From contig NZ_JBEWZI010000007.1 of assembly GCF_040566545.1 (NCBI RefSeq), positions 62,001 to 126,000 on the forward strand: 64,000 nucleotides of DNA, read 5' to 3'. Position 1 is the first letter of the stretch; each line of letters opens with the position of its first letter. The notes beneath the pieces were generated by a model. It made no database searches. It was not told where the DNA came from and was given only the letters and a program-made list of their open reading frames with translations. A program made the translations under genes and the position numbers. This DNA is from Uliginosibacterium flavum. Lineage in GTDB: Bacteria > Pseudomonadota > Gammaproteobacteria > Burkholderiales > Rhodocyclaceae. Positions 1 through 8,876 of the stretch are shown piece by piece.

Positions 1-2582
1 ATGAACTGGAAGGCATGCTCAAGGAGCTGGCGCGCGAAAACACCCTGAACGTGGTCCGCGCCTTCAGCTACTTCTCGCAGCTCTCGAACATCGCGGAGGA
101 CGAACACCACGTTCGCCGCTCGCGTGCCCACCTGCGGGCCGGCTCTGCACCACGCGAAGGCAGCATGGCCCACGCGCTGAATCTGGCAGCCCACGCCGGC
201 ATCAGCGAAGCGCAGCTCAAAGCCTTCTTCGACACCGCGATGATCCGCCCGGTGCTGACCGCCCACCCGACCGAAGTGCAGCGCAAGAGCATCCTCACCT
301 GCCAGCTGCGCATCGCCCAGTTGCTGGACGAACGCGACCGCGTGCAGCTCACCCCCGAAGAACAGGACGACAACGAAGAGGCGATCAGCCGCGAAATCCT
401 GCTGCTGTGGGAAACACGCATGCTGCGTCTGACCAAGCTGTCGGTCATCGACGAAGTGGCCAACGGCCTGTCCTTCTACGACTACACCTTCCTGCGCGAA
501 CTGCCGCGTCTCTACGGCCGCCTGGAAGACATGCTCAGCGTGCGCAGCACCTCGGGCGAACACATTGACCTGCCCAGCTTCCTGCGCATGGGTAGCTGGA
601 TCGGCGGCGACCGTGACGGCAACCCCTTCGTCACCGCCGACATCCTGCGTCAGGCGCTCAAGATGCAGGCGCAGACCCTGTTCAACTTCTATCTGGACGA
701 CATCTCGCGCCTGGCCAGCCGCCTCTCGCTGTCCAGCGGCCTGGTCGCCGTGAGTCCGGCGCTGCAGGCCTTGGCCGACAGCTCCCCGCATCGCAGCGCG
801 CACACCGAAGACGAGCCTTACCGACGCGCCCTGCGCGGCGTGTATGCCCGCCTGTGGGCCACGGCACTGCATTTCGGCCTGCAACCGACCGGGCGCAATC
901 CCGGCGTTGCTGCCGACGTTTACCCCGGCGCCGAAGCCTTCCGTGCCGATCTGGACGTCATCCACGATTCGCTGCTGCAATACACCTCGCCCGCTCTGGC
1001 CCACGGCAAATTGCGCGAAATTCAGCGCGCCGCCCACGTCTTCGGCTTCCATCTGGCCAGCATCGACGTACGTCAGAACTCCGACGTCCATGAACGCACC
1101 GTCGCCGAGCTGCTCGAAGCCGTGCACCCCGGCACAGCCTATCTGGCTCAGGACGAAGAAGGCCGCATCGCCATCCTGCTGCAGGAGCTGGCCACGCCAC
1201 GGCCGCTGGCGTCGCCCTGTGTGAGCTACTCGGAAGAAACCAGCGGCGAGCTGGCCATCTTCCGCGCCATCGCCGAAGCCCAACGCACCTACGGCAAATG
1301 CTGCGTACAGAACGCCATCATCTCCAAGACCGATGGCGTCTCCGACATGCTGGAACTGGCCGTACTGCTGAAGGAAGTCGGCCTGCTGCGCCCGCACGAG
1401 GCGGCGCTCGACATCAACATCATCCCGCTGTTCGAAACCATCGGCGATTTGCAGAACGCCGCCGGCATCATGGATCGCATCTTCAGCATCCCGGCCTTCC
1501 GCGCCTGGGTCAGCTCGCGTGACGAAGCGCAGGAATGCATGCTCGGCTATTCGGATTCGAACAAGGACGGCGGCTTCCTCACCTCCGGCTGGGAACTCTA
1601 CAAGGCTGAAATCCAGCTGATTGGCGTGTTCAAGAAACACGGCGTGCGTCTGCGCCTGTTCCACGGCCGCGGCGGTTCGGTCGGTCGTGGTGGTGGCCCC
1701 AGCTATCAGGCCATCCTCGCCCAGCCGGGCGGCGCCGTACAGGGCCAGATCCGTCTGACCGAGCAGGGCGAAGTCATCGCCTCCAAGTACTCCAATCCGG
1801 AAGTGGGTCGGCGCAATCTCGAAGTGCTCGCCGCTGCCACGCTGGAAGCCACGCTGCTGGCGCACCCGGAGGCCGCGCCGCGCCCCGAGTATCTGGAGAC
1901 CATGGACGAGCTCTCGGACTTTGCCTTCAAGGCCTACCGCAATCTCGTGTATGAAACCCCGGGCTTCGAAACCTATTTCTGGGAATCTACCGTGATCTCG
2001 GAAATCGCCAACCTGAACATCGGCTCGCGTCCCGCCTCACGCAAGAAGAGCACCGCCATCGACGACCTGCGCGCGATTCCCTGGGTCTTCTCCTGGGCTC
2101 AGTCCCGCGTCATGCTGCCGGGCTGGTATGGCTTCGGCGCCGCCGTCAAAGCCTATGTCGCCAAGCACGGTGAAACCGGCATGCAGCGCCTGCAAGCCAT
2201 GCACAGCGAGTGGAGCTTCTTCGCCACCCAGCTCGCCAACATGGACATGGTGCTGGCCAAGAGCGACATCGCCATCGCCTCGCGCTATGCCGAACTGGTT
2301 CAGGACGAAGCCCTGCGCAATGCCATCTTCTCGCGCATCAAGGCCGAGTGGGAAAGCACTCTGGAAGTGTTGCTGAGCATCACCGGCCAGAAAGAACTCA
2401 CCGAAGGCAACCCGCTGCTGGCGCGCTCGATCCGCAACCGCCTGCCCTACCTGAATCCGCTCAATCACGTTCAGGTCGAGCTGCTGCACCGCTACCGCGA
2501 GGGCGACAGCGACGACCGCGTGCGCCGCGGCATCCTGCTGTCGATCAACGGCGTGGCGGCCGGGCTGCGCAACAGCGGCTAA
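1..2582 (+). CDS. ppc: phosphoenolpyruvate carboxylase, 5' end outside the window
   Basis: This is the C-terminal 859 codons of phosphoenolpyruvate carboxylase, which adds bicarbonate to PEP to give oxaloacetate and so refills the TCA cycle in the cytoplasm. The reading frame is open from base 3, before the first in-frame ATG at 15, and the N-terminal residues already look like the conserved interior of the family, so the true start lies to the left. Hallmarks are VLTAHPTE near bases 250-275 (catalytic His), GSWIGGDRDGNP near 592-630, GYSDSNKDGG near 1543-1572, and the mobile loop FHGRGGSVGRGGGP near 1660-1700. The C-terminus NGVAAGLRNSG resembles the usual active-site tail ending in N-T/S-G. 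Nothing looks broken. Identity is certain; only the start is missing. Confidence 0.97.
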   Translation, partial: ELEGMLKELARENTLNVVRAFSYFSQLSNIAEDEHHVRRSRAHLRAGSAPREGSMAHALNLAAHAGISEAQLKAFFDTAMIRPVLTAHPTEVQRKSILTCQLRIAQLLDERDRVQLTPEEQDDNEEAISREILLLWETRMLRLTKLSVIDEVANGLSFYDYTFLRELPRLYGRLEDMLSVRSTSGEHIDLPSFLRMGSWIGGDRDGNPFVTADILRQALKMQAQTLFNFYLDDISRLASRLSLSSGLVAVSPALQALADSSPHRSAHTEDEPYRRALRGVYARLWATALHFGLQPTGRNPGVAADVYPGAEAFRADLDVIHDSLLQYTSPALAHGKLREIQRAAHVFGFHLASIDVRQNSDVHERTVAELLEAVHPGTAYLAQDEEGRIAILLQELATPRPLASPCVSYSEETSGELAIFRAIAEAQRTYGKCCVQNAIISKTDGVSDMLELAVLLKEVGLLRPHEAALDINIIPLFETIGDLQNAAGIMDRIFSIPAFRAWVSSRDEAQECMLGYSDSNKDGGFLTSGWELYKAEIQLIGVFKKHGVRLRLFHGRGGSVGRGGGPSYQAILAQPGGAVQGQIRLTEQGEVIASKYSNPEVGRRNLEVLAAATLEATLLAHPEAAPRPEYLETMDELSDFAFKAYRNLVYETPGFETYFWESTVISEIANLNIGSRPASRKKSTAIDDLRAIPWVFSWAQSRVMLPGWYGFGAAVKAYVAKHGETGMQRLQAMHSEWSFFATQLANMDMVLAKSDIAIASRYAELVQDEALRNAIFSRIKAEWESTLEVLLSITGQKELTEGNPLLARSIRNRLPYLNPLNHVQVELLHRYREGDSDDRVRRGILLSINGVAAGLRNSG

Positions 2583-2609
2583 GCCACCGTCTCAAGATCC
2601 GCACCCAGC

Positions 2610-2642
2610 AAGCCTCTGCAAGCACTGTACCTACAGAGGCTT
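2610..2642 (+). terminator. hairpin after ppc
   Basis: A perfect 9-base inverted repeat (AAGCCTCTG / CAGAGGCTT) lies 28 bases after the ppc stop and is followed by TCTGC, not by a clean T-run. It may be a weak terminator. It sits in a spacer that also resembles the dispersed CCTCTGC/GCGGCTCT repeat family of this genome, so the hairpin may simply be repeat-derived. Confidence 0.45.
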
Positions 2643-2705
2643 TCTGCATATAGCTCTACGAGAAGACCTGCCGGAGAGCTAGACCAAAAGCGGCTCTCAA
2701 GCCAT

Positions 2706-3185
2706 TCACGGTCTGGGCATGCAGCGAACCACATCCAGCGATCCACCCACCGGTAGCAACCAGGTGCTGTCGGGTGCGGAGTACTGACAGGTCAGGCAAC
2801 CGTCCTGCGCGCGGGAATCCGGCTGCCAGCGGGACTGATCAGGCAGGGCAAACACGCCTTCGAGGGTAACGTAGTGGCCGCTGTGGCATTCGCTTGCCGA
2901 CATGCCGCGCAGTTGCAAGGCGTGACGTAGCAACTGGGCCTGCTGATCCTCGCGATGCAGGAAGGCCATATCCTTGCCGTCAGCATGATCCAGCCAGGCG
3001 ACCGTGCGGACGCGCTTGCCATCGAACTCGGCCGGATTGGCGAGCAGACGCAGCATCGACACGTCATGCAGCACGCAGTTCCAGACGCCTTGCTGCACGC
3101 GGCAGGGATGCATGCCGGATGCGGCGGCGGGCAGTGACAGGCAGGACAGCAAAGCGCACACGGTGACGAAGATTCGGGTTTTCAT
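2706..3185 (-). CDS. secreted protein of unknown function, 159 aa
   Basis: I do not recognise a named family. The start at 3185 is chosen because it has a good ribosome site (GAGGAG seven bases upstream) and begins a clean signal peptide: MKTR, a hydrophobic stretch, then LPAAASG. The mature part has six cysteines, suggesting disulfides in the periplasm or outside. The segment NPAEFDGKRVRTVAWLDHAD resembles the strand pattern of small periplasmic beta-barrel (OB-like) lipoproteins that read NPEKYDGK, but this is only a resemblance. It lies downstream of the esterase gene on the same strand with about 65 bases between them, so the two may share a transcript. Confidence 0.7.
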   Translation of the reverse strand: MKTRIFVTVCALLSCLSLPAAASGMHPCRVQQGVWNCVLHDVSMLRLLANPAEFDGKRVRTVAWLDHADGKDMAFLHREDQQAQLLRHALQLRGMSASECHSGHYVTLEGVFALPDQSRWQPDSRAQDGCLTCQYSAPDSTWLLPVGGSLDVVRCMPRP

Positions 3186-3250
3186 GTCGTTCTCCTCAAA
3201 CAAGTGAAGGATGGGCCACAGCGCAGGCCGCGACCCGTACAGTCCAGGCC

Positions 3251-4216
3251 TCAGCGCGGCACGAAGCCACTGGCGCGCATCCACTCCAGGCTCTGGCGGG
3301 CCCAGTCGGCAACCGGCAGGGCGTTGTTCTTGCGCAGCGCGAAGCCGTGATCGCCGCCTCGATAGATGTGCAACTCGGCGGGCACTTTCGCGTTATGCAG
3401 CGCAGCGTAGAAACGCGCGCTCTGCTCGGTATTGACCTTGGGATCGTCATCCGCCGCGACTATGAAAGCGGGCGAAGAATCAGCCGCCGGCACGGCCGGA
3501 TAATCGTGGATCGCCAGGGCGCCCTCGCTAGCCTTGGCCGGCAGCGTGCGGCCAGCAAAATCAAACACCCCGTAGGCCACCACGATGACATCTGGACGCG
3601 CACTGAGCGCATCGATGGCATCGCGTGCTTCATAACTCTTCTGCTTCCAGGCCGTGCCCAGCAGGGCAGCGAGATGACCGCCGGCCGAGAAGCCCATCAC
3701 GCCGATGCGCTGCGGATCAAGATTCCAGTCGGCCGCATGGGCGCGCAGCAGACGCACGGCGCGCTGACCATCCTGCAGCGGCATGTGGCGACCAACACCT
3801 GTGGGCCACTCGACAGGCAAGCGATGCTTGAGCACGAAGGCCGTGATGCCCAGCGAATTGAGCCAGCGCGCGATTTCCACGCCTTCCTTGCCGAAACACA
3901 GCTTGCTGTAGCCGCCGCCGGGAATCACGATCATTGCTGCGCCATTCGGGCTGCGCGGCACGAAGACACTCAGCGTCGGCGTGGAGATGCCGGCGACTTC
4001 AGGCTCCTGCTCGAAGGGTTTGTTGCTACTGACGTCGGTCCATTTTTCTTCGAGCTTGACGCCGTTGGTGGCGGGCGCGGCCTGATCGCCCCACAGCGGA
4101 AACTCCGCCTGCCCCTTGAAACTGGCAGCGGAACACAGGCCGGTGTACAGCACCAGCAGGGCGGAAAGGGCGAAGCCGGCAAACCGGACAGGGCGGGACG
4201 AATGCAGGGTTTTCAT
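3251..4216 (-). CDS. secreted alpha/beta-hydrolase, esterase/lipase type
   Basis: The 321-residue protein starts with a signal peptide (cleavage near CSAAS, about residue 31), so it acts in the periplasm or outside. It is an alpha/beta-hydrolase of the esterase-lipase group that includes acetylesterases working on acetylated sugars. The oxyanion loop IPGGGYS is near residue 97, the nucleophile elbow GFSAGGH near 174, the acid in AADDDPK near 255 and the histidine in GGDHGF near 288. Ribosome site GAGGAG precedes the ATG. An AraC-type regulator lies just upstream on the same strand, and xylose uptake genes occur elsewhere in the window, so a role in hemicellulose deacetylation is possible but not shown. 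Confidence 0.85.
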   Translation of the reverse strand: MKTLHSSRPVRFAGFALSALLVLYTGLCSAASFKGQAEFPLWGDQAAPATNGVKLEEKWTDVSSNKPFEQEPEVAGISTPTLSVFVPRSPNGAAMIVIPGGGYSKLCFGKEGVEIARWLNSLGITAFVLKHRLPVEWPTGVGRHMPLQDGQRAVRLLRAHAADWNLDPQRIGVMGFSAGGHLAALLGTAWKQKSYEARDAIDALSARPDVIVVAYGVFDFAGRTLPAKASEGALAIHDYPAVPAADSSPAFIVAADDDPKVNTEQSARFYAALHNAKVPAELHIYRGGDHGFALRKNNALPVADWARQSLEWMRASGFVPR

Positions 4217-4330
4217 GGCTGACTCCTCGTGATGTGATCTGGATGAGTTCAGCTTAGTCCTGCGGGTAAACCCTAGATACGGGCCAACAACAAGTTCTTT
4301 GTGCGGATCTGCAATCCGCGCAAAGAGGCC

Positions 4331-5266
4331 TCAGAAAATGATGTTTTTCTCGCGATAGGCGCGCGGCGTATCCCCGATGCTCTGATGAAAGGCCCGCGTG
4401 AAATGGCTCTGGTTGCCATAGCCGACGCGCGTCATCACTTCAGCGACCGGAATCTTCGTATCCCGCAGCAAGGCCGCAGCCATCTTCATGCGCAGTGCAA
4501 TCGTGTAGGCGCGCACGGTCATGCCGGTGGCGGCACGGAACTCGCTGTTCAGCGTGGTGCGATTGGTGGCGCAACTGCGGGCCAGATCGCCCAGCGTGAA
4601 TTCCTGCTGGTAGCGCTCCTGCACATAGCTCAGCGCCCGTTCGATGCGGCTCGTGCGCGCATCCTCCGGCATCACCGGCAAGGCCAGCGCAGGCGCCGCA
4701 TCGCCCTGCAGCAGACGCAGCTGGAACAGCAGTTCAATCAGGAAGGAGCGGCCGCGACAGGGCCAGTACTTGTCCGGCTGCTCGCCAGCCTGGGTGATGA
4801 TCGCATCCAGCAAGCTCGCCACCTGCCCGGCCAGATGCGCGGGCAGCGGGAAAACGCCCCGCGCGCCGGACTGCTTGATGAAGGGTTCGAGCAGGAAATA
4901 ATCCTGCTTGGTCGAACCCGCCAGCGCGCGTCGCGCCGCTTCGTCATGCAGCACGCAAGGCTGCAGCGCGTCGTTGATGTAAGCCGGATTGAAGTACAAG
5001 GTACTGACTTGCAAGGCATGAGCATTGCGCAACACCGGCCGGGTGCGTTCATCCAGGATGAAAATCGCCGGCGCCGCCACCGGCACTACCTTGTCATCAA
5101 ACGCCAGCACCACCGAACCGGCACGAATCAGACCGATGGCAAAGCAATCGCACTCGACCAGCGCCACCTCGCTGCCCTGATCATGGCGCCAGCCCAGCGG
5201 CACCGTCAGCAGTTTGTGGGTTTCACGTCCCGTAACCGAAAACACTATTGACATGTTCGTATCCAT
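4331..5266 (-). CDS. AraC-family transcriptional regulator
   Basis: This is a 311-residue cytoplasmic DNA-binding regulator. The first 200 residues are a cupin-like sensor region of the kind that binds small molecules. The last 100 carry two helix-turn-helix units: FTLGDLARSCATNRTTLNSEF and VAEVMTRVGYGNQSHFTRAF, the latter followed by the family signature GDTPRAYR. I chose the ATG at 5266; an ATG at 5254 is the alternative, and the longer frame to 5329 is unlikely because it runs into spacer sequence. It precedes the secreted esterase gene on the same strand by about 115 bases and may control it. Confidence 0.85.
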   Translation of the reverse strand: MDTNMSIVFSVTGRETHKLLTVPLGWRHDQGSEVALVECDCFAIGLIRAGSVVLAFDDKVVPVAAPAIFILDERTRPVLRNAHALQVSTLYFNPAYINDALQPCVLHDEAARRALAGSTKQDYFLLEPFIKQSGARGVFPLPAHLAGQVASLLDAIITQAGEQPDKYWPCRGRSFLIELLFQLRLLQGDAAPALALPVMPEDARTSRIERALSYVQERYQQEFTLGDLARSCATNRTTLNSEFRAATGMTVRAYTIALRMKMAAALLRDTKIPVAEVMTRVGYGNQSHFTRAFHQSIGDTPRAYREKNIIF

Positions 5267-5334
5267 TTCCAGGCAGCGGTGCCGCCGCGCACATGCCGGG
5301 ATGGTAGCGAGCCTGACGCCCGGCCTCAAGCAAA

Positions 5335-5450
5335 GATCAGCCTGCCCGCAGAGCCGCGTACCACAAGGCTCTACACACGATATGCCTGCAGAGTGAAGCG
5401 CAGCGCGGATTTTCGGCCATCAGCTCCCGCCGGGCCAAGCCCGCTTGCAG
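5335..5450. repeat. degenerate copies of the dispersed GAAGAGCCGC-type repeat
   Basis: The spacer between the AraC regulator and the DUF2007 gene contains words shared with many other spacers here: CCCGCAGAGCCGCG, GGCTCTACA, ATGCCTGCAGAG and GCGCAGCGCGG. No gene or promoter is obvious in it. Confidence 0.5.
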
Positions 5451-5455
5451 ACCTC

Positions 5456-5899
5456 TCAGGCCTCAGGCGACTCGACATCGCAATCATCGCCCAAGGCAAA
5501 CTCGCCACGCTCGTACGCCGCCAGCAGCGCCTTGGCGTCCTCCAGCTGCGATGCGGGGACACGAATCCTGACGCCGCCCAGTGCGATGGCGAGCAGGCTG
5601 TGAGCCTGGACCAGATTCGTGTCTCCCGCGCTGGCGGCGATGCCCGCTGAATTCAGGAGCGAGCACACGATATGCGCATCGGTTGGCGCCAAATCACGCT
5701 CGAGGATGAGCATATCGCCCAGGTAAGGTTCCTCATCAGCGCCGCTAACGTTCAGCGCCGGAATAGGCAGCCCACGCTGCGTCAACTCGGCCAGCGCCAG
5801 ATCCTGCGCGACGTCTGTGAATCCACCACTCGCGACGCGACTCGTCAGATCCTCGTCTGACAATGCGCTGATGTGGGCGGCAAGCTCGGCGTTGTGCAT
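5456..5899 (-). CDS. DUF2007-domain protein
   Basis: This is a 147-residue protein with a short N-terminal helical part and a C-terminal DUF2007 domain (about residues 70-135), a family described as putative prokaryotic signal-transducing proteins. The typical pattern is visible: LILERDLAPTDAHIVCSLL, then VQAHSLLAIALGGVRIRVPA, then DAKALLAAYERGEF. The start at 5899 (MHNAEL) is preferred because the frame upstream of it is not protein-like. No strong ribosome site is seen. It has no membrane segment. Its partner and signal are unknown. Confidence 0.8.
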   Translation of the reverse strand: MHNAELAAHISALSDEDLTSRVASGGFTDVAQDLALAELTQRGLPIPALNVSGADEEPYLGDMLILERDLAPTDAHIVCSLLNSAGIAASAGDTNLVQAHSLLAIALGGVRIRVPASQLEDAKALLAAYERGEFALGDDCDVESPEA

Positions 5900-6071
5900 T
5901 TTATAAGGTCCGATGTGAAGTGAACAGCGTGGGCGCGGGGCAGCCAGGCAGAGTGTCAATGCCATGGGATCATACGCCTCAGGAGCTCGCCAAATTACCC
6001 CTGCTTCCGGGCACTCAGCACTGGCGACCCATGACTTCATCCGGCACGGCTGAAGAGCATCAATCAGCAAA

Positions 6072-6106
6072 AATGCCCGGCTCGCGAAGAGACCGGGCGT
6101 TTTCTT
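6072..6106 (-). terminator. terminator after the aldo/keto reductase gene
   Basis: On the minus strand a GCCCGG/CCGGGC stem with a loop is followed by ATTTTTG, 14 bases beyond the reductase stop. A near-identical stem (CGCCCGGCTC...GAGACCGGGCG) with a better T-run stands at 7711-7746, so the same terminator cassette flanks this part of the window twice. Confidence 0.7.
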
Positions 6107-6119
6107 TGATACTAAAGCC

Positions 6120-7172
6120 TCAGGCGGGGCCGGAATCCGCCAATTGCTGGCGCCGGTAGCCGCCCTGCCGCTCCAGCATCCAGCCAGGGTACTCGGGCGG
6201 CAGCGCGCTCACCGCATCCAGCGTCGCCAGTTCCTCAGCCGTGAGGCGCAGGCCACTGGCGGCAAGGTTGTCGTCGAGCTGATCGACACGCTTGGCGCCG
6301 ACGATCACGCTGCTCACAACCGGCTGGTTCAGCAACCAGGCCAGGGCGATCTGCGCCACCGACACCCCGCGTGCGGCGGCAATCGGGCGTATTGCGTCGA
6401 TGCAATCGAAAGCGCGCTCCTTGTTCACAATCGGGAAATCGAAAGTCGTGCGGCGGCTGCCAGCCTCGGCCTGCATGTCGCGGCTGTACTTGCCGCTGAG
6501 CAAGCCGCCGGCGAGCGGGCTCCAGACCATCAGACCGACGCTTTCACTGCGCAGCATCGGCACGATTTCGCGTTCCAGCTCACGACTGGCAATCGTGTAA
6601 TACGCCTGCAGCGAATCAATGCGCGCCAGGCCCAGACGCTCCGAAACCCCCAGCGCCTTGGCGATCTGCCAGGCCGCCCAGTTCGATACGCCGATGTAGC
6701 GCACATGGCCCTGGCGCACCAGGTCGTCGAGCGCACGCAGCGCCTCCTCAATCGGCGTGGCCGCGTCGAAACCGTGAATCTGGTACAGATCCACATGATC
6801 CAGTTGCAGGCGCGTTAGGCTGGCTTTGAGCGAATCGATGATGTGATAGCGCGACATGCCGCGTGAATTCACGCCCTTGGTGCCGGATTCGCCAAACACC
6901 TTGGTCGCCACCACCACGTTCTCGCGTGGCACCTTCAGATTCTTAAGCGCCTGACCGGTCATGATTTCAGAGCGGCCTTCCGAATACACGTCAGCGGTGT
7001 CGATGAAATTGATCCCGGCGTCCAGCGCCCGGCCGATCAGCGCTTCGGCATCATTCTGCTGCAAACGGCCGATGTGGCCCCACATCTCGCCCTCTGCGCC
7101 GCCAAAGGTCATCGTGCCCAGACACAGCTCCGACACAAACAGGCCGGTATTGCCGAACTTCCTGTAACGCAT
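6120..7172 (-). CDS. aldo/keto reductase
   Basis: This 350-residue cytoplasmic NADPH-dependent oxidoreductase has a TIM-barrel fold. The family tetrad is visible: Asp in FIDTADVYSEG, its Tyr, Lys in VVATKVFG and His in LYQIHGFD. The N-terminus MRYRKFGNTGLFVSELCLGTMTFGG is the standard opening, and AAGG at the ribosome site (AAGGAG, eight bases before 7172) fixes this start. It belongs to the group often annotated as potassium-channel beta-subunit-like or general aldo/keto reductases; the substrate cannot be told. It stands alone with its own terminator. Confidence 0.92.
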   Translation of the reverse strand: MRYRKFGNTGLFVSELCLGTMTFGGAEGEMWGHIGRLQQNDAEALIGRALDAGINFIDTADVYSEGRSEIMTGQALKNLKVPRENVVVATKVFGESGTKGVNSRGMSRYHIIDSLKASLTRLQLDHVDLYQIHGFDAATPIEEALRALDDLVRQGHVRYIGVSNWAAWQIAKALGVSERLGLARIDSLQAYYTIASRELEREIVPMLRSESVGLMVWSPLAGGLLSGKYSRDMQAEAGSRRTTFDFPIVNKERAFDCIDAIRPIAAARGVSVAQIALAWLLNQPVVSSVIVGAKRVDQLDDNLAASGLRLTAEELATLDAVSALPPEYPGWMLERQGGYRRQQLADSGPA

Positions 7173-7406
7173 GCTTAGAACTCCTTGATGGACTGCCGCG
7201 CGGGCGACGGGATTGAAAAGGGGAGAAGCCCAGTATGGGACGCGCGGTGCGGGGTGACAAATGCGAATGCAGCCAGAAAAGCCGTCTTGCCCCACGGCGC
7301 GTCACAATCATTCACTTGAACGGTGACCCCATCAAGGATTGATCTCCGCTTTCAAACGGGACAATGACTACAATCAGTTTTCCCCCTTCACCAAAACAGG
7401 CTGAAT

Positions 7407-7688
7407 ATGAAAAAACTCATTCTTGCTACAGCGATGCTGGCTTGCCCGATGCTCTCGCAAGCGGCTGACGTCAATATCGATATCGGCAACATCCGGGTAC
7501 AGGCGCCTGGTGTTACCGTGACCTTCGGCAGCCAGGACAGTCGCGGCTATTACTGGGACGGTGACGCGTATCGCGAGCCCAGCTACTGGAAGAAGCACGG
7601 CGGCCCGCGTGGAAAAAAATACTATACCGGCCGTGGCAAGAACGGCAGTCACTGCCCACCGGGTCAGGCCAAAAAGGGCCGCTGTTAA
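7407..7688 (+). CDS. small secreted DUF2502-like protein
   Basis: This is a 93-residue protein with a signal peptide (MKKLILATAMLACPMLSQAA) and a basic, aromatic, glycine-rich mature part. The segment DSRGYYWDGDAYREPSYW matches the pattern of the DUF2502 family of small periplasmic proteins such as E. coli YpeC, where YWDGG and repeated W/Y/R residues recur. Function is unknown. It is monocistronic and has a strong terminator 23 bases downstream. Confidence 0.75.
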   Translation: MKKLILATAMLACPMLSQAADVNIDIGNIRVQAPGVTVTFGSQDSRGYYWDGDAYREPSYWKKHGGPRGKKYYTGRGKNGSHCPPGQAKKGRC

Positions 7689-7710
7689 GCATCTGCGCAG
7701 ACGCAATAAG

Positions 7711-7746
7711 AACGCCCGGCTCCTCACGGAGACCGGGCGTTTTTTA
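7711..7746 (+). terminator. rho-independent terminator
   Basis: AACGCCCGG ... CCGGGCGTT with a short loop is followed by TTTTTTA, directly after the small secreted protein gene. Confidence 0.9.
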
Positions 7747-7957
7747 TTGCGCTACCGCCATACGTGCCCGAAGAGGCGCGTCGGGCGGACTTACGCGGAC
7801 AGGACAATTGCAAAGTCAGGCGGGGTGCGGCTTTTCAGGTGGTGCAAAGTTGTAACTGGGATGAGTCGAAGGTAAAAATGCCTTGGCGTCGCCCGATGCA
7901 AAGGATGATGCTGGCTGAATGCTCGGCAAATTGCACCTGCATTCGGTTTGAGGAACT

Positions 7958-8737
7958 TTACCTGGTAAGCCCGACGACAATATCCCGATAGGCTTTGCTT
8001 TTTTTAACCTTGGGTATCGATTTGTCGATGCGCTCGCGCAAATCCGGAGGAAAATTGTTGCTGAACATGATCCAGCGAATGTTCCCTGCCGTTGGGGTAT
8101 CGGCAAGCATCTTGACGCTGATGGCTGCGCGGAACTCCGGGTTTTTCCTGAGGTTGTAGGAAGCCTCCTCACCACTTGCAAAAACATAGTCGAAGCGCTT
8201 GAGCACCAGCATCTGCATAAAAGCACTTTGATTGTCGCCAATATTCACTACCGTGGTAGGCGGATTGTAGAGTTTGACGTTTTCGTCAATCCAGGTCCCG
8301 TAGGAATATTTTTCCGCTAGCCCCACCGTCTTGCCTGATGTGAGCAAGTCTTTGATGTTTTTGATCGAAGCATAGTGCGCTTGGTCAGCGCTGCGGATCA
8401 AGTAGCGGGGCGAGCTGTCCTGATAAATGTAATCCGACGAAAAGAGATAAGTTTGCTCGCGTTCAGGTGTCCTGAAGGCCCCTGCGACACAGGATATTCC
8501 TGGCTGCGCAAGTGTCGCAAAGATGCGGCTGACCGGGACTTTCTTGAACACATAGGGGACTTTTGCGTCTTCGAATATAAGCCGGGTAATCTGATTGATG
8601 AAGCCTTCGGCATCGGTATTAATCTGACCGAAAAATGGCATGCGCTCGTAGGTATAAATCGTCACCACCCTGTCTTGCGCCAAGAGCGGAAGTGGGGCTA
8701 CGGCAAGCAAAGCGGTCAGGAAGATTCGAATTTTCAC
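7958..8737 (-). CDS. periplasmic solute-binding protein, family 3 type
   Basis: The 259-residue protein has a signal peptide and the fold of family 3 periplasmic binding proteins, which carry amino acids or similar solutes. Patterns include VVTIYTYERMPFFG at the mature N-terminus, EGFINQITRLIFEDA, and FDYVFASGEEASYNL near residue 200. The start is GTG at 8737: it follows GAGGTAGG and gives a proper signal peptide, whereas the longer frame adds 53 residues with no such features. No ABC permease or ATPase is next to it, so it may be a stand-alone sensor-like binding protein, a type common in betaproteobacteria and gammaproteobacteria. GC content appears lower than in the neighbours. Confidence 0.82.
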   Translation of the reverse strand: MKIRIFLTALLAVAPLPLLAQDRVVTIYTYERMPFFGQINTDAEGFINQITRLIFEDAKVPYVFKKVPVSRIFATLAQPGISCVAGAFRTPEREQTYLFSSDYIYQDSSPRYLIRSADQAHYASIKNIKDLLTSGKTVGLAEKYSYGTWIDENVKLYNPPTTVVNIGDNQSAFMQMLVLKRFDYVFASGEEASYNLRKNPEFRAAISVKMLADTPTAGNIRWIMFSNNFPPDLRERIDKSIPKVKKSKAYRDIVVGLTR

Positions 8738-8876
8738 ACCTACCTCGGATCCGAGAATCAGCGATTGCGACGGGACTGCCGCGAGAGCATCTCTTCTAAA
8801 TCGTAGTTGTGGCTCCATGTCTTTCTGATTGTAGAACGGCTTTGGTTCTTGCCGTATAACCCGCCCTTTTTTCCTG